Shown piece after piece: positions 11,785 to 24,535 of a DNA stretch of 64,000 nt. The stretch's first letter is position 1. Each line of letters begins with the position of its first letter. The stretch comes from Anisus vortex (lineage: Eukaryota > Mollusca > Gastropoda > Planorbidae): assembly GCA_949126835.1 (NCBI GenBank), contig OX421497.1:4501648-4565647 (forward strand). Reading direction: 5' to 3'. Made by a program: the position numbers and the translations under genes. The notes below the pieces were generated by a model. It had not been told where the DNA came from. It saw only the letters and a list, made by a program, of their open reading frames with translations, and did no database searches.

Positions 11785-13470
11785 TTCTCTCTTTGTCTCT
11801 TTCTCCAATTCCCTCTCTTTCTCCAATTCCCTCTCTTTGTCTCTTTCTCCAATTCCCTCTCTTTGTCTCTTTCTCCAATTCCCTTTCTTTGTCTCTTTCT
11901 CCAATTCCCTATCTTTGTCTCTTTCTCCAATTCCTTCTCTTTGTCTCTTTCTCCAATTCCCTCTCTTTGTCTCTTTCTCCAATTCCCTCTCTTTGTGTCT
12001 CTTTCTTCAATTCCCTCTCTTTGTCTCTTTCTCCAATTCCCTCTCTTTGTCTCTTTCTCCAATTCCCTCTCTTTGTGTCTCTTTTTTCAATTCCCTCTCT
12101 TTGTCTCTTTCTCCAATTCCCTCTCTTTGTCTCTTTCTCCAATTCCCTCTCTTTGTCTCTTTCTCCAATTCCCTCTCTTTGTCTCTTTCTCCAATTCCCT
12201 CTCTTTGTCTCTTTCTCCAATTCCCTCTCTTTGTCTCTTTCTCCAATTCCCTCTCTTTGTCTCTTTCTCCAATTCCCTCTCTTTGTCTCTTTCTCCAATT
12301 CCCTCTCTTTGTCTCTTTCTCCAATTCCCTCTCTTTGTCTCTTTCTCCAATTCCCTCTCTTTGTCTCTTTCTCCAATTCCCTCTCTTTGTCTCTTTCTCC
12401 AATTCCCTCTCTTTGTCTCTTTCTCCAATTCCCTCTCTTTGTCTCTTTCTCCAATTCCCTCTCTTTGTCTCTTTCTCAATTCCCTCTCTTTGTGTCTCTT
12501 TCTTCAATTCCCTCTCTTTGTCTCTTTCTCCAATTCCCTCTCTTTGTCTCTTTCTCCAATTCCCTCTCTTTGTCTCTTTCTCCAATTCCCTCTCTTTGTC
12601 TCTTTCTCCAATTCCCTCTCTTTGTTTCTTTCTCCAATTCCCTCTCTTTGTCTCTTTCTCCAATTCCCTCTCTTTGTCTCTTTCTCCAATTTCCTCTCTT
12701 TGTGTCTCTTTTTTCAATTCCCTCTCTTTGTCTCTTTCTTTAATTCCCTCTCTTTGTCTCTTTCTCCAATTCCCTCTCTTTGTCTCTTTCTCCAATTCCC
12801 TCACTTTGTCTCTTTCTTCAATTCCCTCTCTTTGTCTCTTTCTCCAATTCCCTCTCTTTGTCTCTTTCTCCAATTCCCTCTCTTTGTCTCTTTCTCCAAT
12901 TCCCTCTCTTTGTCTCTTTCATCTAAGCTCTCTTTGTCTCTTTTTTCAATTCCCTCTCTTTGTCTCTTTCTCCAATTCCCTCTCTTTGTCTCTTTCTCCA
13001 ATTCCCTCTCTTTGTCTCTTTCTCCAATTCCCTCTCTTTGTCTCTTTCTCCAATTCCCTCTCTTTGTCTCTTTCTCAATTCCCTCTCTTTGTCTCTTTCT
13101 CCAATTCCCTCTCTTTGTCTCTTTCTCCAATTCCCTCTCTTTGTCTCTTTCTCCAATTCCCTCTCTTTGTCTCTTTCTCCAATTCCCTCTCTTTGTCTCT
13201 TTCTCCAATTCCCTCTCTTTGTCTCTTTCTCCAATTCCCTCTCTTTGTCTCTTTCTCCAATTCCCTCTCTTTGTCTCTTTCTCCAATTCCCTCTCTTTGT
13301 CTCTTTCTCCAATTCCCTCTCTTTGTCTCTTTCTCCAATTCCCTCTCTTTGTCTCTTTCTCAATTCCCTCTCTTTGTCTCTTTCTCCAATTCCCTCTCTT
13401 TGTCTCTTTCTCCAATTCCCTCTCTTTGTCTCTTTCTCCAATTCCCTCTCTTTGTCTCTTTCTTCTAAGC
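11785..13470. repeat. 26-bp pyrimidine-rich satellite array, about 64 copies
   Basis: Unit 'ctctttgtctctttctccaa' plus six bases ('ttccct'). Most copies are identical. Variants include 'tttctcaattcc' (one base lost), 'tttgtgtctc' (two added) and 'ttcttcaatt'. Related breaks with 'ctaagctctctt' occur near 12920 and 13465. Because 26 is not a multiple of 3 and the unit has no stop, long ORFs appear in several frames on both strands. They are not genes. Confidence 0.98.
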
Positions 13471-13670
13471 TCTCTTCTCTTTTTCTTTTTTATCTATTCA
13501 TGTCTCTTTCCCATTTTCTCTGTACCTGTCTCCTACTCTCTTTCTTGTTCTCTCTCGTCTACTCTTTCATTTGTTTCTCTTTCTCGCTAACCCTGTCTCT
13601 CTGCCTCTCTCTATCTGTCTCTCTGCCTCTCTCTATCTGTCTCTCTGCCTCTCTCTATCTGACTCTCGCT
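13471..13670. repeat. CT-rich tract with 22-bp repeats
   Basis: Pyrimidine-rich continuation of the array, ending in three copies of 'ctgcctctctctatctgtct'. Confidence 0.85.
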
Positions 13671-14190
13671 CATATGTTTAACGCAACTGTCAATAAAAAA
13701 CCCAGCTTTGTATTTCTGTAGAGCCCCCACCCCCACACCCCCCACCCCTAATGATTATTTGAGAATGTCAAGCCTTCCCAATATGTATTCTTTGATCACG
13801 CCCCTTCCCCCCCCCCCCTCTTTGCTCCCCCCCCCCTCATCCCCGTGTGTGTATGCTAAAGGGAACTCCAGATTCGGGACTGTATTGTTCCATACACCCG
13901 CACGTGACATATTCCAGGACCTCGAGATATCAGGAACATGTGAGATTTATTGGTTACACCAGAGCACTGACTGTGCTTTAGCTGTTTAATAGAATAAATT
14001 AAAAAAAAAGAGACCGTGGCATTTAGTGCCCAAGCTGTTTTGTGAACTTAACGTATTATAATAATCGTAACCACACCTCCAGTCCCCCCATTTACCCCCC
14101 CCCTCCCAAACCTGCCTATTGCATGAGATCTGCATGAGAACACATTAAGTTTGATCGGCAACCTTAGAATGCTAAAGATTAATCGCATTT
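13671..14190. other. no gene; several poly-C tracts
   Basis: C-rich runs at about 13725-13845 and 14085-14105. No coding pattern. Confidence 0.5.
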
Positions 14191-14194
14191 GAAA

Positions 14195-14218
14195 GTTTGT
14201 GTGCGTGAGAGGGAGAGA

Positions 14219-14260
<42 letters not shown>

Positions 14261-14470
14261 GAGAGACAGAGTGTGTGTTAGAAAGAGAGAGTTTGTATGT
14301 TTGTGTCTTTGTGGGTCTGTGTATGCGTATGTGTGTGTGTGTGTGTGTTAGTAAGTGTGTAAAAAAAAAACCAATATGTGCAAATGTTTTTTTAATGTAG
14401 GTATATGTTTATGTGTGCAAGTGTGTATGTGTTGTGGATGTGTTTGTATGTGTGTGTGTACGTGACAGCC
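14195..14470. repeat. (GA)n followed by (GT)n
   Basis: GAGA run to about 14270, then an imperfect GT/TATG run. Confidence 0.92.
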
Positions 14471-14718
14471 TGTGTATATGTCAATTTCTTCATTTTATGT
14501 TTTCATCTCACCCTTCCAAATAGCTAGACATTAACTAAGTCAACATTTCACGATCTTCGGATGTAATCTATTTATAGCTTTAACTCAGACTAAGTTTGTT
14601 TTTCTTTCTTCGTACATAAGAATTACTATGTTATAGATTAGTTTTCGATTATCTAGAGTGTCTAGACTCTAGAATATCCCATTCAAGAAATGTTCTTTTA
14701 TTTTCATTCAGTCTAGTC

Positions 14719-14872
14719 ATGGGTATCTGACCTTAGTTGGTGTAAAGCAAAGGCGGCTGTGCATAGTGCTGGCCACACAATCACCTAGTATGCCGTGGCC
14801 ACAGAAACTGGTGAACGCTGCTTCATCGGACCTATGGATCAATTCGGTCCGATGGGTACTTTACTTTACTAG
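14719..14872 (+). mobile_element. SINE, 3' half
   Basis: 'gtgctggccacacaatcacc', 'tatgccgtggccacagaaac', tail 'gatgggtactttacttta'. The tRNA head is missing. Confidence 0.85.
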
Positions 14873-15173
14873 AATAGCCCAGTTTGGAAATAGTCTTTGA
14901 TTTTGATTCTAACCATATTGCCAAATCTTGACAATTCTGTCCTCCAAATCTTATCATTAAACTCTTAATCAGAAGATTAAATTGCGTTGAGAAAAAAAAA
15001 CACTCAGTTTTTTTTTATATAGATTTCAGTTTAGGATTAAAAGACTTTCTTTGTCCAACCTCAAACAGGGGGGGGGGGGGGGGGGAGTCTTCCTCTCCTC
15101 TTGGTTCTTTGCCAAATGTTTCAGAGAGCATATTATGAAGAAGAGTAACATTACACACCAAGTCCTCCCAATC
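14873..15173. other. no gene; long poly-G tract
   Basis: A G run of about 18 lies at 15067-15085. Otherwise AT-rich. Confidence 0.5.
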
Positions 15174-15725
15174 TCATTCCTCCACTTCATTTGTAAATTC
15201 CGGAATGGACAAGTCTTTAATGAGGCCTGACCTTTTCAATAGGTCATGGTTTATCGTGTTGATGAACTTCCGGTATACTTCCGTCAACACAAAAACATGC
15301 TTTTGCATGTGTTTGACAATTGATTTCAACAACGACGGCCAATTCTGGTCTTTTAGAAACACACAAAGGCTACAAGATTAGTTATGAAAAATCCGTTTTT
15401 AACTTTTTAAAATCGAAAGTGAGTATACCATGATTAATACTCGAAGTTAAGTTAAATTTAGCTCGATTTATAAAAGAAAAAGTAGTCAAGTTTCTAGGCT
15501 ATTAAAAAAACACGATCCATAGATACATAAAAACAAAAAAACGAAAATTCTTTTGCATCAAGCAATATGTTTGGGATTATAAATAGATCTAGGTGATTCT
15601 GCACATCTGACATTCACAATCCATCGTTTTCTTTTTGCATTATTTTTTGGAAATGAAATAAAATTTAATCTCCTACATCTTTTTTTACTCGCAGTACAAC
15701 CAGTGACACAGCACACAGCGTTGCA
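15174..15725 (-). pseudogene. THAP zinc-finger transposon relic, copy 1
   Basis: Read on the minus strand, about 15725-15590 encodes 'CCVTGCTASKKRCRR' and then '[19 protein letters not shown]', the pattern of a THAP zinc finger (C-x-x-x-C, F-x-F-P-K, R-x-x-W). After an intron-like gap with an acceptor 'cttgtag', a second block (15362-15174) is open for 62 codons, including 'FLKDQNWPSLLKSIVKHMQ'. A TGA interrupts the frame after the THAP part. A related copy in opposite orientation lies at 41905-42325. It is probably a fragment of a P-element-like transposon or a processed THAP gene. Confidence 0.7.
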
Positions 15726-16671
15726 GTCTGAATTTTGAAAGTTTAACTAGATATTCGGCTGATAACCAAAAGTCAATATTAGTTTCGACCAAAACCGAAA
15801 GTTAACTTTTTTTAGCTTCGGCAAAAACAGAAAACTACGCCGAAAGAGGCAATTTGCCTACTGTCGGCGCCGAAACCGGCGACCTATTACATAATATTTG
15901 GACCTAAGCGGAAACTATTGTGATTTTTTAAAACCTGATTAAAACTCCAAAATGTCTTTAATTTATTATGCGGGGACACTCATATCTGTTAGCCCATATA
16001 CTACTTATAGACTTATAGGATCTAGCCTTTATTGCAATAAAAACTGTTAGTTGGTCACGAATTAAACGTTTAGAAATAATCAAACGCGTAAAAAAAAAAA
16101 CAAGTCTTGGGGTGAAACGCTGCCCTAAAAGCGCCACCCGACGGAAATGAAAACAAACAAACAAACAACAAGATCTAATTTTAAAAGTTGTTGTCCTAAA
16201 TGCTAACTGCGAAGTCCAGCAACAAAAAAACGGTGGGGGCCAGTTCCTGCCTGCTGCGGTGTCTACTCTCTTCTGGCCGATGACATATTACTGACCAGAT
16301 GACCTTTTCAACGACATTCACGTTTCTGACCTGGTAATCCGCTGGCCAGGCATTTAATTGGAGGACCAATGGGGGCATAACTCTTAATTATTTGACAACG
16401 TGAAGACAAAGATAAATAACGACAGCTTTGTTGTTTTTACGGCAAATAATTGACGACTGCCCGCCCCCCCCCCCCCATGCCCCCACTCTCCCCCCCCCCC
16501 CCCACACACACACCCTGTTCTTTTGATTTTGTCCATTTAACAGATTAGAATGTTACATTTACTTGTGTATATCCATTCTTAACTTTGATACATCTAAATC
16601 TAACTGCTTGTTTAATGTTGTTTTTTTTGAAGCCACACTTGGTAGATCTTAAGGCTTCTGTACAATGTGTG
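15726..16671. other. no gene; CGAAA-rich patch
   Basis: 15750-15890 is rich in ACCGAAA and CGGC motifs and may be a worn transposon end. Poly-C runs lie at 16460-16505. Confidence 0.4.
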
Positions 16672-17251
16672 AATAGAGCGTTTGCAATGGGAGGAGCTTA
16701 AGTTTTTTAGTGACGTCATTTGTAAATAGAAAGCCGCTTGAGGAACAAATATGGCGAATGTTCTTTATCATGCCGAATTTACATATTTATGAATATTGGC
16801 TATCCTACTTAAAAACAAGGAGGTAAATAGTAGTACTGTAGATTAATTGATTAATGTGATTAGGCTAGGGCCGGCTAGACCTATTTACACTTTAAATTTC
16901 ACTTTAAGGCCTACACTTTTAATGTTTCGTAGGCTAGGCTAATGGGCTAATGGCTAAGTAGGGCAGCTACAATGCCAAGTGATAGTGTTGGTGAATAGGC
17001 TATCTAGTCAAGCCACTAATAGGCTCACATCGTCTATGATCTATGTCTATGATAATAAAAAAAAGCCTATTTTATTTAACAGACATAATACAGCTTAAAT
17101 CTTAATAAGACTTAAAACACAAAACATCATTTAAAAAAAGCTCGAGCCTATATGAAACTTTATTAATACAGCGACCATTGTACTTGTACACCACTACACA
17201 AAGTAAACAAAAATCACGTGCTTTTTGTCACGTGATTGCAAACGCCCTATT
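16672..17251. mobile_element. 580-bp element with 17-bp terminal inverted repeats
   Basis: The ends are 'aatagagcgtttgcaat' and 'attgcaaacgccctatt', inverted repeats with one mismatch. Near the left end are 'tgacgtca' (CRE-like) and near the right end two 'cacgtg' E-boxes. No target duplication is obvious and no ORF is present. It is probably a non-autonomous DNA transposon of unknown superfamily. Confidence 0.6.
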
Positions 17252-17372
17252 GTTCTTATATTCAAAACTGCATCTGTAGGCGTAAAATTCATCACTGCAA
17301 TCTGTAGGCGCCTAACCTATAGTTTTTTTATTTTCACTCATTGTGAAATTTTAAAATTTCACTTGCTTTGCA

Positions 17373-17840
17373 GCTTCACAGTGCTCTGACACTATCACAA
17401 AAACTATTATTAGCTCTACAGTGCACTGAGACTATCACAGGAACTATCATTAGCACTACAATGCACTGCGATTATCACAGGAACTATCATTATCACTACA
17501 GTGCACTGAGACTATAACATGAACTATCATTAGCACTACAGTGCACTGAGACTATCACATGAACTATCATTAGCACTACAATGCACTGCGATTATCACAG
17601 TAACTATCATTTTCACTACAGTGCACTGAGACTATAACATGAACTATCATTAGCACTACAGTGCACTGAGACTATCAATAGCGCTACAATTGATTGAGAC
17701 TATCACAGGAGCTATATTATATCATTAGCGCTACAATTGATTGATACTATCACAGGAGCTATATTATATCATTAGCGCTATAGTGCACCGATACTATCAT
17801 TAGCGCTACAGTGCGCCGAGACTATCACATCACATTTCAT
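17373..17840. repeat. minisatellite, about 40-bp unit, about 11 copies
   Basis: Unit 'cactacagtgcactgagact' followed by 'atcacaggaactatcattag'. Copies become shorter and more diverged to the right. Confidence 0.9.
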
Positions 17841-18532
17841 TCCATCATTAGCGGTCTCATGCACCGTAATTTCCATCCCCAGCATCCATCATTAAATATT
17901 TATCAGCACACTCGCAGGGCGTCAGAAAACCCTAGCGTATGCGTGTAACCATAGATGTTGGCAACGTGTGTAATCCCAGGGGCGGATTAACCCTTCCAGG
18001 CGCTAAGTGTGTGTGTGAGAAGGGGGTGTTTTCAATAGGGCTTAACTATAATTATATGTTTTATATGTGATCCTAAACGTATAACCGTTGGCTGCAGTTC
18101 AATCGTTTTTTTTCACGGCCTCTCTCTCTCTCTTTTTTTTTTTACAATGGCATTCATTTTTACATAATAAAAGATACGTTGAACATGAAACAGCTTTGTC
18201 ACAAGCGATCAATGTGAAGAGATTATTGATTTTTTAAAAATTACTATTTGTACAATAATTGTGAGTCGATGTTGCTATTTTCACATTATTTTTTTTATCT
18301 CGTCGGTTATGTCGATGTGTTTTTATAACAAGTCTGGGAGGGGGAATCGTGATTAGAATTGTTATTAGATATACCGTAGTAGCAGAGTGCTAGAGTTTAA
18401 ATATAATCTATGTATGACAATATCTCTATCTATCCATAAATATTATTTGAATAGCAACCTATCTAGCTAAGTATCTATATATCTAAAGATCTATCTACCT
18501 ACATATCTATCTATCAGTATATATATATATAT
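17841..18532. other. no gene seen
   Basis: 'caggggcggattaa' at about 17980 looks like one end of a hAT-type element, but no partner end was found. CTAT-rich microsatellite begins near 18420. Confidence 0.4.
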
Positions 18533-18721
18533 CAGTGGAGTACCTAGGGGAGGGGGAGGGGGGTCCGAATTCGAAAGTTTCCCCGGGCCCCTACTTAAGG
18601 TGGGCCCCCAAAGGAGTGTCCGAATAGTTTTTTTCTCAAGTCATAATGCCGAATGTCAAAATGCAGCGGTCCCTAAAGAGGCCAAGCCCCCCGGTCCCCC
18701 AAATCCCTTGCAACGGCACTG
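18533..18721 (+). mobile_element. 189-bp hAT-type MITE in a TA microsatellite
   Basis: Starts 'cagtggagtacctagggg' and ends 'cccttgcaacggcactg', imperfect TIRs of the CAGTGSCGTA type. It is flanked by 'atatatat' on both sides, as expected for an insertion into a TA run, though that duplication is uninformative. Confidence 0.7.
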
Positions 18722-18754
18722 ATATATATATATATATAAGAATCTGTCTATCAA

Positions 18755-18991
18755 TCTATAGGCTTTATCTAAATATCTGTATAAGTATTTATCTTTCTAA
18801 ATAACTAACTATCTAAATATCTGTTTAAGTATTTATCTTTCTAAATAACTAACTATCTAAATATCTGTTTAAGTATTTATCTTTCTAAATAACTATCTAA
18901 ATATCTGTATAAGTATTTATCTTTCTAAATATCTGTCTATCTGGGTATCTGTCTAAATATCTGTCTAAATATCTATTTATCTAAATATATG

Positions 18992-19026
<35 letters not shown>

Positions 19027-19028
19027 GA

Positions 19029-19062
<34 letters not shown>

Positions 19063-19064
19063 GA

Positions 19065-19098
<34 letters not shown>

Positions 19099-19110
19099 GA
19101 CTCTCTATCA
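18755..19110. repeat. CTAAATA minisatellite then (CTAT)n
   Basis: Three to four copies of a block with 'taagtatttatctttctaaa', then a long CTAT microsatellite with regular CTGACTAT interruptions. Confidence 0.9.
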
Positions 19111-20170
19111 ACATATCTATGTATATCCCAAAACATTTATCTACCTAGGCTATATATATAATTGTTATTGTGAATATATTATATATTATATATTCATTTA
19201 TGTGAATACCCACATTTTATTATGTAACAATGTGAACGACAATTAAGGGTAATTACTATGTAAATATATATGCGTCATAAATAGATATTAGTCATGTATA
19301 ATATACATAACACTCAATAAATTCTTTACTTTGGTGATGACTCATGACTCATAAAGTATGGGAATACTGCAGTCAGCATTTTATAACCAGCATATACATA
19401 TGAAAATTTCCTTCAACTATTTTACCCTATGTGATGCAGTCAGTGACTTAGTTTTAAATATAAGACTACACTTAAGAATGACACAAACTTGTACAAATAT
19501 TCACGCACACATAAGTAAGTTGTAATTCGCATCAACCCTAACTGACCCCGCACAACTTAGCGTAAATCCATCCCCCACCCCCACCTCTATATTCACTCAT
19601 TACTGAAAGTAAAACGAGCCCTCCCCCCCTCCTCAGCTGAGAACCCTTGTGATATTTCGGAAGGTGGTTGAGATCTGGGCGGAAGCAGCCAATTTCATCC
19701 CCACCACCACAAGTAGACGACTAAAGTTAGAAAGTCAAAAGCGCACAGCTGCGTGATGACATAGGCAGGCCTTGACTTTTGTGACATTTCTCTCTCTCTC
19801 TCTCTCTCTCTCTGACTCTTTTTGTCTCTCTCTTTTCTCTGTCTGTCTGTCTCTCTCTCTTGACTCAATCCTGATATGATATTTCCCGCTTTGGGTTGAG
19901 GTAGTTGAGAATAACTGATGAGCTGGTAGTTTTATGGTAGGATGCATTATAATATAATGTTTTCTATATTTGATTAGCTAGCCAGTCTATTTGTGGAACA
20001 AGAACTCATTTGTCTTTTTCCCCACTCTCTATCTCTCCCTATTTCCTTCTCCTCTTTCCCATATTCCCTCTCTCTCCCCCCCCCCTCTTCCCCCCCCCTC
20101 TCTCACTCTCCTTCACTCGTTCTATCTCTCTATTACGTTCACTTTCTGTGTGTGTAGATCGTCATTATCA
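19111..20170. other. no gene; CT-rich and poly-C patches
   Basis: (CT)n at 19790-19860 and a CT/C-rich block at 20020-20140. No coding signal. Confidence 0.5.
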
Positions 20171-20435
20171 TCATCATCAATCACATGACTGTTGTGGTCG
20201 TTGGGGGCAAGGGAATGGACACTCAGAAATCATCTTTCTTCATTTTTTTTTGCGAGGGGGGGGGGGGGCGAACGGACACTTCGGCGCAGTCATCTTTCTC
20301 CATTTTTTGCCTATCTTGAGCGGCTGTCAATAGTTCTGTCGTTTGCAGCTTTGTCCAATATTATATATTGTCGAACCAGCATTTCCACCGACATCTCTTC
20401 GACGTCAACCTTCTACTATATGTATAAATGTGTCT
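20171..20435 (-). mobile_element. RTE-like LINE C-terminus remnant
   Basis: The minus strand reads 'KCWFDNI', a stop, then 'TELLTAAQDRQK', the usual R-R-W-x-D-N-x-K-E-W-T / A-x-D-R-x-K-W ending of RTE-type reverse transcriptases. It aligns with 38195-38425. Stops and a poly-G run interrupt it. Confidence 0.7.
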
Positions 20436-20492
20436 CTAACTATAACTGACCGAAAATGAAATATAGGCCTACATCTACATCACTTTCATTGG

Positions 20493-20700
20493 GTATATGG
20501 CGCGATGGTTTTACATGTAAGGTTGTACTGCCATTTCATTGGTCGCTTGTTCAAACCCTGCTGTTAAACTTCGTGATCACAGGCAAACTTTGATGAGCAC
20601 CAGAGTTCGGTCAGAAAGAAGTTAAAGCGGCCGGACCATGTGCTTGTCACATAATCCCCCATTGAAGGCCGAGGCTAAGGAAACTGCCGCACTAGCAGTT
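20493..20700 (+). mobile_element. SINE-like element, strongly diverged
   Basis: 'cttgttcaaaccctgctg', 'gatgagcaccagagttc', 'gtcacataatccccc' and 'ggctaaggaaactg' follow the SINE order with many changes. Confidence 0.5.
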
Positions 20701-20852
20701 TTACATCCGTATATGATAAGCTGTGTGTGTTTGTGTGTGTGTGTTTGTGCGTGCTTGGGTTCAGAGTACAGACTGCAGATGAAAGTCATTACGTACTAGG
20801 CTTTTAACATGTATGAATGACTTTATGTTTGTATATATTGTAAAACTCATAT

Positions 20853-22549
20853 CTATTAGCACGTTTCTAAAACAAAAACCTATTACGGAAGCAAACTTCT
20901 AAAACACCCAACTTATTAGCAAGCTTCAACTTCTAAAACACCCAACTTATTAGCAAGCTTCAACTTCTAAAACACCCAACTTATTAGCAAGCTTCTAAAA
21001 CACCCAACTTATTAGCAAGCTTCTAAAACACCCAACTGATTAGCAATCTTCTAAAACATCCAACTGATTAGCAAGCTTCTAAAACACCCAACTGATTAGC
21101 AAGCTTCTAAAACACCCAACTTATTAGCAAGCTTCTTAAACACCCAACTTATTAGCAAGCTTCTAAAACACCCATCTGATTAGCAAGCTTCTAAAACACC
21201 CAACTTATTAGTAAACTTCTAAAACACCCAACTTATTAGCAAGCTTCTAAAACACCCAACTTATTAGCAATCTTCTAAAACACCCAACTTATTAGCAAGC
21301 TTCTAAAACACCCAAACTTATTAGCAAGCTTCTAAAACACCCAACTTATTAGCAAGCTTCTAAAACACCCAACTGATTAGCAAGCTTCTAAAACACCCAA
21401 CTGATTAGCAAGCTTCTAAAACACCCAACTTATTAGCAAGCTTCTTAAACACCCAACTTATTAGCAAGCTTCTAAAACACCCAACTGATTAGCAAGCTTC
21501 TAAAACACCCAAACTTATTAGCAAGCTTCTAAAACACCCAACTTATTAGCAAGCTTCTAAAACACCCAACTGATTAGCAAGCTTCTAAAACACACAACTT
21601 ATTAGCAAGCTTCTAAAACACCCAACTTATTAGCAAGCTTCTAAAACACCCAAACTTATTAGCAAGCTTCTAAAACACCCAACTTATTAGCAAGCTTCTA
21701 AAACACCCAACTGATTAGCAAGCTTCTAAAACACCCAACTGATTAGCAAGCTTCTAAAACACACAACTGATTAGCAAGCTTCTAAAACACCCAACTGATT
21801 AGCAAGCTTCTAAAACACCCAACTTATTAGCAAGCTTCTAAAACACCCAACTTATTAGCAAGCTTCTAAAACACCCAACATATTAGCAAGCTTCTAAAAC
21901 ACCCAACTGATTAGCAAGCTTCTAAAACACCCAACTGATTAGCAAGCTTCTAAAACACCCAACTGATTAGCAAGCTTCTAAAACACCCAACTGATTAGCA
22001 AGCTTCTAAAACACCCAACTGATTAGCAAGCTTCTAAAACACCCAACTGATTAGCAAGCTTCTAAAACACACAACTTATTAGCAAGCTTCTAAAACACCC
22101 AACTTATTAGCAAGCTTCTAAAACACCCAAACTTATTAGCAAGCTTCTAAAACACCCAACTTATTAGCAAGCTTCTAAAACACCCAAACTGATTAGCAAG
22201 CTTCTAAAACACCCAACTGATTAGCAAGCTTCTAAAACACACAACTGATTAGCAAGCTTCTAAAACACCCAACTGATTAGCAAGCTTCTAAAACACCCAA
22301 CTTATTAGCAAGCTTCTAAAACACCCAACTTATTAGCAAGCTTCTAAAACACCCAACATATTAGCAAGCTTCTAAAACACCCAACTGATTAGCAAGCTTC
22401 TAAAACACCCAACTTATTAGCAAGCTTCTAAAACACCCAACTGATTAGCAAGCTTCTAAAACACCCAACTGATTAGCAAGCTTCTAAAACACACAATCTA
22501 TTAGCAAACTTTTTAAACATCAACCTATTAGAAAACTTCCAAAACACCA
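20853..22549. repeat. 28-bp satellite array, about 60 copies
   Basis: Unit 'ttagcaagcttctaaaacac' plus eight bases ('ccaactga' or 'ccaactta'), each with a HindIII-type AAGCTT. Two main forms differ at one base (cttatt versus ctgatt), with rarer 'cacac', 'ccaaact' and 'aacatatt' forms. The order of variants at about 21590-21905 recurs about 477 bp later at 22068-22385, a higher-order duplication. Confidence 0.97.
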
Positions 22550-24535
22550 AGGGTTTAAAAAAAAAAGCGTATTTGCGTATCCGGTTTGTTCCGACCGAAA
22601 CCCCAACAAATGAAACTAGACTCCTGAAGTTGTGTATTTTTTGTGATCCATTCAGCATCGAGAAAGTGCACACGTTTCGATTTCCTGTGTTAATTGTTCA
22701 CACTTTGAAAACAAGCAAAAAAGCTTTTCACTTCTCGAATTTCTCTCGCTTATTACTGAACAAGAGTTCAGCTGATTGGGGAAGTCTAGAATAAATAAAC
22801 ACGCCCTTTCGGAATCCAGGATTCGTGAATAATGTGATCTGTTCTTTTTCATTTAGAAATTAGAACGACGTTTTTCCTTCCTAGCTTAGCGCCTTAAAAA
22901 AAATTATGTTTTTAAAATCATTCATATTAATTGCGCCAAACTTTGCTTTGGTCTGTTTTGTCGACTGTACCCACAGAATAGTTATAGAACAGAATGCGCA
23001 ATACCTATAATATGCACAGTTACAAAAGTGAAGCTTGGCTTCCGCCATTTGCTTTTGATTCAAGGCAGCGGTCACTAGAAACGCTACTATAGTAAAATGA
23101 GAAAGGCTTAATTTATTACTGATATCTAGTCTTGGCAAGCTTAGGACTAAAGCAATGCTACTAATATTTAGTAATATGGGGTTACAACTTTCCGTTTTTA
23201 TCCTTTACGAGGTTAGGAAAGCCAGGTAGTTGGGCATGCTTATTTGTACGATAATCTATCGTTTTCGCATCATTGTTGCAGTTTATTGCACAGCAACCTC
23301 TGTACCTTTTGCCTGAAATATTAGCTTTGGGTGTTCGAACTTGTAGAATTTAAGAAAAAGACATTGTAAATAAGCATCAATATATAGGGTAACCAGGACC
23401 GCTGCGTCTAAACAGTATGGCGTCGGTATTACTTCCGGAAACAAAGAAATATGCGACTGGGCATTCTGTTCTATATTTATTCTGTGACTGTACGTGATGG
23501 ACGCTAATTGACCCACTTTCCAACATTCTACCGAGATGAGACTTGGCACATAGGCGTGTTTCAATTGGCAACACTTTCTGTCACAATTCAATCCCCCCCC
23601 CCCCAACCAACCAATCAACCAACAAAAATCTATTTTTAACTGTTTTGTTTTTTTTAAAATCATATTTACAATTTATGGTGCGAACTTTTATGTCTTTTTT
23701 TTTAACGCTCCCGAAAAATACTTTCCCGCCAACTTTAAAATCCTTTATAGATCAAATAACTTGGCTTATTTTGTTGTTTTTTACTTTTTCATTTGTGGGT
23801 GGCCAATAGGCAAATTCTTCGGAAAGCTAATGCATAAGAAAAATACACATACACACAACCCTGGTCAGGTAAGGATTCGGAGGGAGGCGGAAATGATGGG
23901 TGGGTGGGGGCGTGGCGGGAAATGAAATGATGCAGTGGACTTTGAAGACGAAACGAAAATTCCATAAATATATATTAATTAATAAAGATTTATTAAATAA
24001 ATAAGGTAAGTAACCGCGACGTCATTTTTTAATGGCTTTTTAGCAAGCTCCAGCCTATAAAATACTTAAAACTGTTTTTATTACGATAAGAAGAATCAGA
24101 GTCTGACTCATTGGCAATCCTTATCTATTTACTAGCGATTCCAGACTTTTAAAAAGCACATTTGTAAACAGTACACACTCATACATTCAAATACTAAATA
24201 AACAACACACGCTACACACTACACTTAAGCGCATAGATAAGTTTATTTAAATTGCCATTTCCCAACTTGTACAAGACACTCGTACATACGTACCTACATT
24301 GTACATAGCCTACATATCCTCTTACCCACACACACGTAAACTCATGCCTGTTATACCTACACACAGATTTACACTCGTATTTAAACACACTCACACATTC
24401 TCTCTTAAAGTCTTACGTATATGCTTACACACATTAACTTACGATGCTAATTACACACACACTTCAATATTTACACACTTACACACATACGTGCACATAT
24501 ACTTACATACTTATACACATACATACACACATTAG
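22550..24535. other. no gene seen; short ACA-rich tract at the end
   Basis: Mostly unique AT-rich DNA. ORFs of 60-126 codons overlap on both strands and show no domain. An ACACAT/TACACA-rich stretch covers about 24290-24535. Confidence 0.45.

Noticed and set aside
11754..13721. Very long ORFs (up to 603 codons +, 288 codons -) over the 26-bp array
   Set aside because: The unit has no stop in any used frame and is not a multiple of 3, so ORFs run in several frames on both strands. The composition is pure repeat with no domain.
20853..22549. CRISPR-like 28-bp repeats
   Set aside because: Head-to-tail satellite units without spacers.
23283..23663. 126-codon minus-strand ORF
   Set aside because: No domain, overlapping ORFs on the other strand, no splice or composition support.
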